Below are positions 11,440 to 22,169 of a DNA stretch of 64,000 nt, piece after piece. Below the pieces are notes generated by a model. That model searched no databases, had not been told where the DNA came from, and saw only the letters and a list, made by a program, of their open reading frames with translations. Position numbers and translations under genes: made by a program. The number at the start of each line of letters is the position of its first letter. Within the stretch, counting starts at the first letter, position 1. Source of the stretch: Coptis chinensis (taxonomy: Eukaryota > Streptophyta > Magnoliopsida > Ranunculales > Ranunculaceae); NCBI GenBank assembly GCA_015680905.1, contig CM027385.1, positions 84,279,501 to 84,343,500 on the forward strand. Direction: 5' to 3'.

Positions 11440-12240
11440 CGCGTGGATACTCATATATCAGGAATGTTATTGCAACAACGGTCCTGAAAATATAGCCTGG
11501 CTGTTGGTCACTAACCTTGCTCTAAAGTCCAAAACGATCGAGTGCCAATGGCAATGCAAGACCGAGTGCCAGACATTCGAATTTCTCCAGATTTGTGGCA
11601 CCAGATGGGGTGTGAAATATGAACAAAGTCCCAAACAAAGTGACACCTAAGCATTTTGCCTGTACTGTTTTGGGCGTTGGTGGATAGTGGGCTTTTGGGT
11701 CCGAAAATATAAAAGCAGATACCTTGAAATATAAAAGAAATATTATGTATGTATGCAGTAAGCAGATACCATTACTGAGATACTAAACATTCCGCAGTAT
11801 GCAGTAACATTGTGCCTAGGCCTGTACTGGTTTCAGCATTAAAAATAAATAAATAAATGTACATGTATCAGTAGTATGCAGTATGTCATCACCTCAAACA
11901 ACAATGGACTGTGGGGTAGAGAATATAGTGGACCTATTTTTAGAGGGGTCCTGAATCAAAATCCAATCTTACATTGAGCCTGATCTATTGAAATCTCTAT
12001 TCAGAACAAATATTTCTACAATCCCCGCAGTATGAAATTAGAATTATGTAATCCCTATGGAATTAATATGTACCCAGACTTGCAAAGATGGTGATGGTGG
12101 CACACACATCAAGCAGATACCTTGAAAAATGTCATGCCCACCACATCTCCTTCAACATGTGCTGAATTGCAAACTTGCAACATCCAAACAAATCTTCCAA
12201 TAAGCTGGCAATCACAATGGTATTAATTCTCTCTAATCAC
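11440..12240 (+). repeat. Dispersed direct repeat, copy 1
   Basis: This is non-coding sequence sharing long blocks with 27215-28050, for example 'caacaatggactgtggggta' followed by 'gaggggtcctgaatcaaaat'. The shared blocks keep the same order over about 800 bp, with many substitutions and indels. I found no ORF. It could be an old segmental duplication or an unclassified repeat. Confidence 0.6.
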
Positions 12241-12245
12241 CAGAT

Positions 12246-13640
12246 CTATAGATAGAGAGTACTTCCCATTCTCTTGGCACCATAAACAACATCCGGACAC
12301 TGCATGTTCACCATTTTGGCAGGGCTGGTTCTATCCTATAGCAAAATAAACAGTTCGCTTATAGCCCGCAGTCCAAGGAGCCCAATATATCATTGCCCAC
12401 CTACAGTACTAAGTATATTATTTGTTTTTCATTTATTTTAATCTATTAAATAAACGATTTTACATTGAAAAATTGAAATTATAAAATCGCATTAAAATCC
12501 TTCGTTTCCCTCGCATTTTCGCCTTCTCCAATAAATAAACATGCATGCCTCCATAACTAATTAAACTTCTTCATCACCCTATGACAATTTATCAAATTGA
12601 AGCCAACACTTCAATTTTATCTCTATCATTTTTTTACCTTATTTGGTTTTTCTATATTGTTTAATTTGGTGTAGAACTCTCTCTCTCTTTTGTGTAATTT
12701 TTTGTTAAATAAATCTATTGAAATTTAAATTTTATGACATTGTTGTTTGGCCATGATCTGCTACGATGTTATAGGTGTAGGACATTTTTTTATTATTCCA
12801 CTCTTCCTCATGTATTTATGGTGTTTTGTCTTGGATATCTCTATATGTTGTATGTGAAAATCTCCCTCACAACACTCCTATATTTATATTTCATTTTGTA
12901 TTTATGTTCTTTTTATCAATAAAGTTAAATTAAAAAAATGGAGAGACTATTAAAGAAAGAAAAAATAAAATATTATGATCAATTTTTATAATAATTGTTA
13001 TCTTCTAAATTTTTTGTTATAAAAAAAATAAACGTTTATTTTATTTTATTTTTTATTAGCAAGCATGTTTTAACTCTTTGATGTTGGCGGGGTTCGACCC
13101 CCATACTTCTGGTATCATCACCCAAAGATTTTATCGACTCTACTAGTCGGCACCTCAAAAAAAAAAAAAAATGTTTGTGGAAGAGACTATTCAAGGAAAA
13201 AAAAATGTTAGGATCAATTTTTACAATAATTATTATATTCTAATTTTTTTTGTTAAATAAACTAAGGCGTTTGCATTCATATAAAATAACATAAACAAAT
13301 CATATCGATCTATAAGATGTAACAATTTTATTATAACTTTGCTTAGGGCCCCGATTGTCTTGAGCCGCCCCTACCGTTTTCCTACGGGCATAATCAGTGT
13401 GGACGACAGTATCACGTACAACGTCCTCTAAGAAGGTCTTTAAGACACCTCTCCCTTCTTCATAAATTTGGTTGCTAATACGCTTCACTGCTCCACATCG
13501 TGTCCAACATCGGAAATCAAACATGCTAATTCCCCGGATGCTATATCTCTACGCATCTTACTATGCCTTTTTACTCCACCCTTGCCAAACCCTTTCGCTC
13601 CTTTGCCTCTTCCTTTGCTTCCTCCAACATTCATTTTGCC
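12246..13640 (-). pseudogene. Histone H4 pseudogene split by a transposon
   Basis: On the minus strand, 13640-13373 carries H4-like coding pieces. First comes KGRGKGAKGFGKGG, then after a frame change near 13520 come GAVKRISNQIYEEGRGVLK and TFLEDVVRDTVVHTDYARRK. The frame stops at the end of the hAT-like element. It resumes beyond that element at 12317-12246 as DVVYGAKRMGSTLYL and a stop, matching the H4 C-terminus (family: DVVYALKRQGRTLYGFGG). H4 normally packages DNA as a nucleosome core histone. This copy has a frameshift, several substitutions of otherwise nearly invariant residues and a 1-kb insertion, so it cannot be functional. Confidence 0.8.
12318..13372. mobile_element. Non-autonomous hAT-like element inside the H4 pseudogene
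   Basis: The ends are (GG)CAGGGCTGGTTC on the left and, inverted, AGGGGCGGCTCAAGAC on the right, similar to the element at 3028-4782. The flanks ACCATTTT (12310-12317) and ACCGTTTT (13373-13380) are near-identical 8-mers, as expected for a decayed hAT target duplication. Part of the interior (about 12480-12730) resembles the roughly 410-bp unit of the palindromic element. There is no transposase ORF. Removing it rejoins the two halves of the H4 reading frame, which independently supports the boundaries. Confidence 0.8.
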
Positions 13641-13745
13641 TTCTCCTACTTTTCTTTTGCCTTCTTTTATTTTATTTTGCTTCACTTGGTCACCATCTAT
13701 GGCTTCCGTCGTACTATCAGGATGTGATCTGAGAATGGCCTCAAC

Positions 13746-14473
13746 CTATTCAAGCGAATGGCCAATTGCAGGAGGTGAAACAGATGAGAGTATCCTCTCG
13801 TCCCCCTCTACTTCTTGCCTCACACTCTGCTTAACATAAAAAAGCATATATACTTCTTGATCAAGAACCCATAACTCAGAGACAATTGAATTATGCAAAA
13901 ACAGAAAAATGTGTTCTTCCTTCAAACCATTTACTTAGTGATAATACGGTCAACTAATATAAGGAACACTTACACGAGCATCATCGATGTGGTGCCAGCA
14001 ACCATTAGACTTGAGAAAACAAGTATAATGACCATCATCCATGGTGAGTCTACCATGTATAACTCCTCCTTGCAAATCATAGTTGCTAACCTACAATAAT
14101 TCAAAGAAAAATATTTATAAAAAGTATAAAAATAAAAACAAAACTGAAATTTGAAAAGTGACTTTACCCCATCAACCAATGGTGTCATATCAAGAATAGA
14201 TGGAAACACATAATGTCCATGAATTTTATTGTGGCTTTGAGTCCATCTACCCACCTGAAAAGCAATAAAGTCTGGTAGTGCTATCAACTCCTCTTCTCGT
14301 CTTACTTCTACATATGCTTTGCACTTTGGGCATTTAGTTGTAGTACTTCCTTTGGAAGGCAATATTTGTAGTGATTCAAATATATTCATGTTTGGACCCA
14401 TCTCCAAGTGAATTGCGGTAGACACTTCATTTTTAGTATTTGTGTCATGACACTGGGGAATGATGTCTGCACT
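13746..14473 (-). pseudogene. 5'-truncated ubiquitin-specific protease (USP) fragment
   Basis: Three plausible minus-strand exons are readable: 14473-14168, 14090-13974, and about 13833 to a stop at 13746. They encode the second half of a USP catalytic domain. There is a zinc-binding CPKC segment, then FIAFQVGRW, then the His box GRLTMDDGHYTCFLKSNG and WHHIDD. USPs remove ubiquitin, and the His and Asp seen here are two of the catalytic residues. The N-terminal Cys box is absent from the window. A decayed LINE starts about 300 bp upstream and may have replaced the missing 5' half. It is either a gene fragment or a truncated pseudogene. Confidence 0.6.
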
Positions 14474-14779
14474 CTGCACAACAGATCAGATACATGAAGT
14501 CAATCTTGCAACAAACCTAAGGATACTAATCACAAACATTGCATGCATTATGTGAAATTTTATGGTTAAACTATAAATAAATAAATGTATTGAAAATGAC
14601 AAAATCGGGACAAACGTATATTTCTAGCGGTGTGGTATTGGCTTTGCAATAGTTTAACATACCAAGCCAATTCTAGATTAGGTCCATGGGATAATCCTTT
14701 ATAAGAGTGTTTCAATCAACCTATGAAAATATTTTTTACCAAGAAATTGATTACCAATTCACTATGAGAGGTTAGATGG
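14474..14779. other. Spacer between USP fragment and LINE
   Basis: The first bases look like the intron preceding the USP exon ('gtgcag' acceptor). I see nothing else recognisable. Confidence 0.4.
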
Positions 14780-16260
14780 TCAAATACAAACTGAGACTTT
14801 CTCTTACTTGGTAGACTTTTTCCAAAGGAAAGTGACAGGATGGAAATCAAAGGTTTTGTCCCAAGTAGTAAGGACTACTCTGATAAAGAGTTTAGAGCAA
14901 ACTGTCTCTATTTATGCTATGGGTTTTATAAATTACCTGTGAAAATCACTAATAGTTTGGACAAGATAAATAGGGATTTTTGGTGGAATGGGTCTACTGA
15001 ATCTAATGTCTTACATACTCTGAGGCCTGAGCTGGGACAAGTTGTGCATATCAAAATGCTAGGGAGGTCTGGGTTTTAGGAAGACAAGGGAGATGAATAT
15101 AACCATGTTAGGAAAATACTATTGGAGGTTACTGGCTGATTCTGAGTCTCTTTGGGGATTGGACCAGGTATTTTAACAATAACTATGCTTGGCAATGGGG
15201 AAGGAAAGAAACAGGGGCTACAAAGGGCAAGACATCCTTTTTCTGGAGAGGTATCATCAATGCTATGAAAGAAATAAAGGGGGTTTGGTTTGGAAAGTTG
15301 GGGATGGAAGTAAGATCTCTATCATTTTGAACCTTGGATTATTAATAACAACTCTCCCATGTACTTGGGAGATCAGGTGTTTCCAGGTTATAACCCTGAC
15401 ATTCGAGAGGGGGATCAAGTTATTGACACCTACAATTCAAAGTGGAATCATGACAGACTAGGAGAATTGTTTCTTGAGTCAATATGTAAGAGAATTGTTT
15501 CAGAAAAGTTCAATATGGAGACTAAAGACAAAATCATTTGGTTTGGAACCCAAAAATCATTCAGTAAAGTCAACATATAAACATCTTACTAGGGAGTATG
15601 AGTTGGGAGAATGTTTTATGGGAGAAGAAAGAGAAAGCGCCGGGTCACTTTGGCAAGGCTAAGTTGAAATTGGTCGCTACCAAGGCAAGGAGGTCGGCCC
15701 AAGGCAAGACTAATTGGGGCTTGATGAGTCGGTTTTGGCAAAGATTTGTCAGATCCGTATGTTTTCTATAAAGAAAAGTCTCCAATCATTTTGGAAACTA
15801 TAGACACGAATATGCACACATGTTGTACAATATAAACACTTTTATAACACAAAAACCATATCAATCAAGCAATATAAAATTTTTCTTCTCCGGTAGACGT
15901 AGGTTGCAGCATTGACACCGAACCACAATAAATCACTGTGTTTTGTTTGTTTAATTAGGTGTTTAATTCTAGATGTTCAAATACTAATGCCAAGACCATT
16001 AGGAAAATATAGAAGCTAGGGTTCAGGAGCCCAACAATTCCTATGGGAAGCTTATATTGGAGGGCTACCCACTGAAGAGGTAGCTTGGAAACAGATGATC
16101 ACTAGATGATCCATTGTGAATGGGCTAGACAACTTTGGTTTGGTTCCCAGACTAGGATGAGAACTGAGTTTCAGAATGATAGGACTCTGAAAACTTGGAT
16201 TGAAATTTTGTGAATTGGAGTACAGAGAAGGAAAATCCAGACCTCAAGTTTGCAGGATTG
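14780..16260 (+). mobile_element. Decayed L1-type LINE, reverse transcriptase tail and zf-RVT region
   Basis: Broken plus-strand frames give typical plant LINE pieces. These are FYKLPVKITNSLDKINRDFW (about 14930-14990) followed by WNG, KGGLVWKVGDGSKISI (about 15280), DKIIWFGT (about 15530), and IHCEWARQLWFGSQ (about 16110), as in the zinc-binding zf-RVT domain. Several frameshifts and stops separate them. No upstream reverse transcriptase core or endonuclease is present, so it is a 5'-truncated, dead copy. The stretch 15650-16000 fits no LINE motif and may be a later insertion. Confidence 0.7.
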
Positions 16261-16420
16261 TTATCCTATTGCAATTCGAAATTCGTTCCAATTAGGGAGA
16301 TCATCAACACATAGAAGTTATATTATATTATTTCTCAATCAATCTCTTAACCGATTCAGGTATTCGTATTGCTTTCAAACCTCAAAGTTGAATTTTTTAT
16401 TCAGCAATTGAATATACGAA

Positions 16421-16663
16421 GAAACTTTGTCTGTTAAATTCATATTTTTTATTTGGTTTAGTTAAAAGATTGTTTCTTTATCACCATATCACCATGGCCT
16501 AGAAACTATGTCTGTTAAATTCATATTCTTTATTTGGTTTAGTTAAAAGATTGTTTCTTTATCACCATATCACCATGGCCTAGAAACTTTGTCTGTTAAA
16601 TTCATATTCTTTATTTGGTTTAGTTAAAAGATTGTTTCTTTATCACCATATCACCATGGCCTA
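16421..16663 (+). repeat. 81-bp minisatellite, three near-identical units
   Basis: Units start at 16421, 16502 and 16583, each with 'gaaact(t/a)tgtctgttaaat' and each ending in 'accatggccta'. The three copies differ at only a few bases, so the amplification is recent. No coding function is seen. Confidence 0.9.
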
Positions 16664-17159
16664 ATGTCTGTGTTTTTTTTTTCTTCGATCAGCACTCAGT
16701 GCCAAGTGGTATATACTAGTTTTGCCATTCTCTTTGCACCATGAAAAAGATTGACAAATCAGACCCATTCTGGCACCGTGCCAATGTCAGAAACAACACT
16801 CCAACTCTCGCCCAGGTACAATAATATCCAGCTCATTTTCATATCTATATATAACAACCTTGAGATAATAATATCATAGAGATTCATTGGTTACCCTACC
16901 AATTAGATCATCATCACAACAGCGTCTATATAGCAGGGGCTCATCCATGTGGATGTTACACTCAATGAAAAGCAATGTAAATGATGATTGACACAGGTGC
17001 TTTTGAAATAGTATCGGAATGGCATTACGTTATACTGCCAAGGCAAAGGTGTATACAAGGGTTTCTAGGCATCCACTTTCCAAAAACGGATGCATATCGG
17101 AAAATACCAGTTGCCTTTTGGTCCAATAACTTATAACTATAAATAGTATATCTGGTTCC
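16664..17159. other. Unassigned spacer
   Basis: A short open frame starting at 16741 (MKKIDKSDPFWHRANV...) runs to a possible GT splice donor after codon 25. I cannot connect it to a second exon or to a family. Nothing else is recognisable. Confidence 0.3.
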
Positions 17160-17185
17160 TAAAACCGATATATTGTAAACTACTG

Positions 17186-17380
17186 GTGATGTTTTTGGAT
17201 ACTGTGGAGTGGTTTTCTAGGAATGAGAAGACCAATTTCACCTCATTTACACCAAATGATTTCAAGGTCGTCCTTGGTGTTGATTTTCTTACTCGGGAAA
17301 GACTCAAGAGCCTTGTCAATGTCATTTATGAAGTCTGTGGCTCTCCTCTTAGCATTTGTAATTGTGGACTTCTCTCTTAG
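17186..17380 (+). mobile_element. Possible Ty3/gypsy protease fragment, copy 1
   Basis: The plus frame encodes FTPNDFKVVLGVDFLTRERL. This resembles the C-terminal motif of plant gypsy aspartic proteases (usually DDF-x-V-[VI]-[LI]-G-x-[DE]-F-L). A diverged copy is at 21231-21419. The opposite strand is also open here (FINDIDKALESF...), so the assignment is tentative. Confidence 0.35.
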
Positions 17381-17410
17381 CTTTTGATTGCCATACTCAA
17401 TGTGATAGGT

Positions 17411-19893
17411 TCCTCCTAATAATAGCATAATTAGGCTTTGGTCCAAAAATGATCGTTTATTAGGTTTGGTCCTCCTGACCGTGAGTTGACTAACTATGGG
17501 CGTTAGTCAATCTCCTATCATTATCCTATTACCCACAATACCCCTCCACGTGCCTTATGCGTGAGTCATAAGTAAACATAAATTAGGTTTTGGTCTTTCT
17601 GAAAATATCTTTGTTTAGGTTTTGGTCCTTCTGCAGTAAAAGTTGATGCCAAGACACTGGGTCAGGATGTAATTCTAAGCATAAGGAAGATAGTTCCAAC
17701 ATTTCGAAAGAAAAGAATGGGGAGAGTATACTTGGCAGATGTAACAGATGTGAAGCACATACTCAAGGATTTGAATTCAAAGGAAAACACTACCACTATT
17801 TTGTAGAATCTTTAAGTCTGTGAAATTCTTTAAATATAAAGTGTGGAAAATAAGTTAAGGCATTTATACAATTGACGAAACACATGTATGATGTTGTGAA
17901 ACTCACGTGATTTTTTAATACCGAACCCAAAATAATTAACTGCTGCACGTCATTTTGCTACGGTACCACACACCGCCTACAGCAGGACAGAAGACAATTT
18001 TGCTGGCATTTTGCTGTTGTTGTCAATCATAACTTAGAGACGATTTTTCACCTCTTTTTATAACCAAATCATATGTTCTAGTGGCATCAAATTTCAACCC
18101 ACCCAGACAACAGAACCTGGGACTTTGAAATTTACAATGGCAGAGATATACAAGGCTACCTGGAACTTTGCTCCTTCCTTCATGATAGGACAAGGTGATT
18201 TTGGCACAGTCTACAAGGGAAGACTGGATGACGGCACCTTTGTTGCAGTAAAACGTGCAGAAAAGGTCAGATTTTCTAGAGTTTGTTCAGTTTTATTCCG
18301 ACAATTGAATGAGATAGAAGATGGACATGACTCTATTTTTGCATTTCTTGACAGAATGTGTATGATAAGCATTTGGGTGTGGAGTTCCAAAGCGAGATAA
18401 AAATGTTAGCACGTGTAGAGCATTTGAATTTGGTCAGGTTCCATGGGTATTTGGAGAACGAAGATGAAAAATTTGTCGTAGAAGAGTATGTTCCTAATGG
18501 AACTCTGAGGGAACGTTTGGATTGTGAGCCTTCTGCTTTGACTGCATGCTCTTTCAGCCATTGTCTTTAAAATTTTACTTTTTTTTCTTCTGTAGCAACT
18601 TAAAGGTTCAATGGGTCAAGTACAGGTTTAGATGGTAACATTCTGGACCTTGCTGCACGGTTGGATATTGCAATCGATGTTGCTCATGCAGTTACCTATC
18701 TCCATATGTATACAGGCACGGGTTTATTGCAATTTATTTTATTTTCTTTCAATGTCGATGTTGGAGAATCCATAGAGTGTTTAATTGGTGTAGTGAACAT
18801 GGGCTGAAAGAAATGAGGTGGTGTGACTGTTTGGTTTGCAGATCACCCTATCATCCACAGAGATATCAAGTCTTCAAATATCCTTCTTACAGAGAACCTT
18901 CAAGCCAAGGTGGCTGACTTTGGGTTTGCTCGCTTGGCAGCTGACAGTGATACAGGTGCCACTCATGTATCTACTCAGGTTAAAGGAACAGCCGGATATT
19001 TAGACCCAGAGTACCTAAGAACCTATCAACTGACTGAGAAGAGTGATGTTTACTCCTTTGGTGTGTTGCTGGTGGAACTAGTGTCAGGCAGGCGTCCTAT
19101 TGAGCCCAAAAGGGAACTCAAGGAACGGATAACAACAAGATGGGTATGGCCCTTTTTCTTTTTCTTTTCCGAATTCAAGAGACGTAAAGAACTCCATTTG
19201 GCATGTAAAATTTGAAGGAATCTTAATAATGTGGATTATTGAGCATGCAGTCAATGAAGAAATTCACTGATGGAGACGGAATCCTAACATTGGACCCAAT
19301 GCTGCTACGGAATCCTTCAACTAACCTAGCAGTAGAAAAGATTCTAGAGCTGGCCCTGCAATGCTTAGCTCCAACGAGACAGGGCCGACCAAGCATGAGG
19401 AGGTGTGCTGAGATTCTTTGCAGCGTCCGTAAAGATTTCAGAGAACTTTCTGCTTCAAACTTGCGGCCACTTTCTTCTCTTTCCCAGAGGTCTGCTTCTA
19501 TTATAGAAGATTAAGTGATCAGCTATCCAGTGCTGGACAAACTTATTAAGAGTACTTCCTTGAGGAAAACGTGTAATTTGCAAAAGAAATTGCTTACCTC
19601 GCCTTTTCATGATATCATGATCCACTGGCCAATCGCCTATATCTTGGCATCAACTTTTACTGCAGAAGGACCAAAACCTAAACGAAGATATTTTCAGAAG
19701 GACCAAAAACTAATTTATGTTTACTCAGCTCACGTGTAAGGCACGTGGAGGGGTATTGTGGGTAATAGGAAAATCATAGGAGATTGACTAACGCCCATAG
19801 TTAGTCAACCCGGTCAACTCACGGTTAGAAGGACCAAAACCTAATAAATGATCATTTTTGGACCAAAGCCTAATTATGCTATTATTAGGAGGA
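17411..19893 (+). mobile_element. TIR transposon carrying a captured kinase gene (Pack-type element)
   Basis: Long inverted repeats of about 245-250 bp bound this element: 17411-17654 and 19642-19893. Both contain the series 'tcctcctaataatagcataa', 'ttaggttttggtcc' and 'ttctgcagtaaaagttgatg'. The right end may extend to about 19905 ('ccaaaacctaaaa'). The equivalent position in the second duplication unit (about 21845) lacks the element, giving an empty site. Between the repeats are a roughly 150-bp coding-like piece (17655-17807) and a five-exon kinase gene. No transposase is present. Long TIRs with internal host gene sequence resemble Pack-MULEs, but I could not find a clean 9-bp duplication, so the superfamily is unsettled. 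Confidence 0.75.
18137..19514 (+). CDS. CRCK: Receptor-like cytoplasmic kinase (CRCK-type), N-terminally truncated, inside a transposon
   Basis: Five exons: 18137-18265, 18355-18523, 18626-18715, 18842-19143 and 19251-19514. They join without a stop into 317 aa from the first ATG; the open frame extends slightly upstream. Visible kinase motifs are the glycine loop [12 protein letters not shown] (17-28), ATP-binding K39, HRDIKSSN (135-142), ADFG (154-157) and GYLDPEY in the activation segment. The sequence resembles calmodulin-binding receptor-like cytoplasmic kinases (CRCK), which phosphorylate proteins in signalling. The family's N-terminal region is missing. Introns are kept, so capture was at DNA level. 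Intron 3 begins with GC instead of GT. It lies between 245-bp inverted repeats. Expression is unknown; it could be an active truncated kinase or a dead capture. Confidence 0.75.
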
Positions 19894-21230
19894 CCAAAAC
19901 CTAAAAGCCCCTTATATGTCACTGCTTTTAACTGTTTGACTTTGATTTTTTTTTTTTTTTTAAATGGTATGATTATCAATAATTTATTGTTATTGCTTAT
20001 AAAGTTCTTGTTGACTTCTTATAGGGAATTGGTGCGCTCAGGTAGTTATCTTGATATTCCTTCTGTCCAAAACAAGTGCTTAACTTCTCCTAGTTTGATC
20101 GTGTGTGAAAAGCATGGTGCAAAAAGGTGAGATATCTTTTTTTCTCTTTCTGTTTTAGTGTTATGAAACTGTTCTGAGATTTGAATGGCTCATTTTATTT
20201 AAATGACATTTTTTTTTCTCATAATAATACTTGTGATGCAAATTTGCTTCTTGATTTATTTGTATTTTCCATGCTTGAATGGCTGAATATTTTTAAATGA
20301 GATTTTGTTTTTCTCAGTATAATACCTGTTGATGCAAAATTGTTTCTTGATTTGTTGCCATTATCCTTACCTGCGTTTTTAAACTTCTTTTAGATGTCTA
20401 CCTCTTCGTCACCTTCTTACCTCTAAATAGCCATAAATAATTAAATAGTACCTTTCTGTCTAAATTACTAATTTATTATTTGATGGACTAATTGACCGAT
20501 GATAATTTATCCAGATAGTTTGGTCATAAAAATTTAGTTTATGTACTGTGACACCCCAAAATCCAAATAACAATCAGTCAGCTGGTCTGACATGTCAGGA
20601 TATCTTGGAATACATGCAAACAATCAAATGAGAGAGAAATCTTATCTTTCTCCCATTTAGAGATACCAAATGGTCAAAATGATAATCTATTATTAGGCAT
20701 ATAACCAAACCATAGCAATATAAGATAATAATACGTGGACTAGTTCCCTGGCTTCCTGGATCCATCACCTGTTCCTAAGTCTGCATAGCATAAATATTTT
20801 TTTTAACATAAGGTAGAAGGGGCTCAATCCTAATCAATCCAACTCTCTCCTGTCCTTCAACAGTTGCTTTAAGAGAGAGTTAATCATAATGAGGCACATT
20901 TTGCAAAAGTCGGACACGTAGCCCGACATCAAGCGAACGCTGGGCACTGATGAGAACTAACTTTGATCGATAACTCGTTTCGTTTTGGCTGCTGTTTCTG
21001 ATGAGTGATGAGAACTAATGCCCATTCGCAATCAGGATAACCAATACTAACAATTATGAATGATGTGAAACTGGTTTTCTTGGGAAGGGGTACTTCTTGC
21101 CACTGCATCTTTGCATTAGTTCTTGTGTGCTGTGTTGCTTTCACAATTCACCCATCCCTCTGTTGGTTTCTCACTACTGTAGTTTCATCTGTCTTGTTAT
21201 GTCTCATTCTTTATCTGTCTGGGACATACT

Positions 21231-21419
21231 TTGAATTGTTTTTCAAGGTTCGAGATTAACTATACCATCTCATTTATGCCAAATGATTTCAAGGTCATCC
21301 TCGGTGTTGATTTTCTTTGTCGGGCAAGACTCAAGGGCCTTGTTAATGTCATTTATGAATTCTGTGGCTCTCGTCGGGAAAGCCCACGTTTCCTCATGCT
21401 CACAAAACGAGAAAAATAA
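21231..21419 (+). mobile_element. Possible Ty3/gypsy protease fragment, copy 2
   Basis: Encodes FMPNDFKVILGVDFLCRARL, the counterpart of the fragment at 17186-17380, with the same caveat that both strands are open. Confidence 0.35.
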
Positions 21420-22169
21420 AGAAGCAAAACAGAACTGTACGCGTACCCCTACAGCAAGGGAATGCTGGGCTAACCGCCTTACCTTGTCCGTGAATTGTTT
21501 ATGATAGCTAACCCTGTTTGTTAATTTTGAGTTTTTCAGTAATTGTTTTTGATAGCCAGCCCTGTTCGTTTTTAGCTGTTGTTTATAATGAAAATTAATA
21601 CAAGTTCCCGCAATCAAAGTAACCAAAACTAACAGTTTTGAATGGCGTGAGAATGCTTGATTCAATGGTATTGTAATCGTGCTCATAGGAAAAGTGTTTT
21701 TTTGGCCGAAAATGGTTCTTTGACAGGTTATTGACACGAATATACAGAATCCCTTGGGGAAATTGAAGTGCAGGCGCAACTCCAAGTATCCGTAATTGCG
21801 GAATTCTCTCTTAGCTTTTGATTGCTAAACTTAATGTTATGGGGTCCTCATTTGTTTTGGTGTTATATGTCAGTATGTCACTGCTTTTTACGAATTGAAT
21901 CTTCTTTGTTTTTTATATTATAATCAGTAATTATCTTATTGCTTATAAAATACTTCTTGGCTTCTCATAGGGAATTGATGCACTCAGGTAGTTAGTTTGA
22001 TATTCTTTATGTTCAATACAAGAGCATAACTTATCCTAGTTTGATTGTGTGTGAAAAGCATGGTGTGAAAAGGCGATACCCCCTTCTAAGTCTTTGTTTA
22101 TTACCGTTATGAAACTCTTCTGGGACTCAAATGGCTAAATATTCCCATGTTGTAAGATTTCAAATGAGA

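Larger units (their letters stand above)
17160..21230. repeat. Tandem duplication, unit 1 (carries the kinase transposon)
   Basis: After removing the transposon at 17411-19893, this unit aligns in order with 21231-24090. Shared landmarks include the NDFKVVLGVDFL-coding stretch (17240, 21270), 'agcttttgattgc' (17380, 21810), the block starting 'ggaattggtgcgctcaggta' (20025, 21970), 'ggtctgacatgtcaggatat' (20585, 23425) and 'ggtagaaggggctcaatcct' (20813, 23652). What the unit is remains unclear. Confidence 0.7.

Noticed and set aside
17243..17446. Minus-strand frame FINDIDKALESF as a host gene
   Set aside because: Open in both duplication units, but the plus frame resembles a gypsy protease better; neither is certain, so only the plus reading is listed with low confidence.
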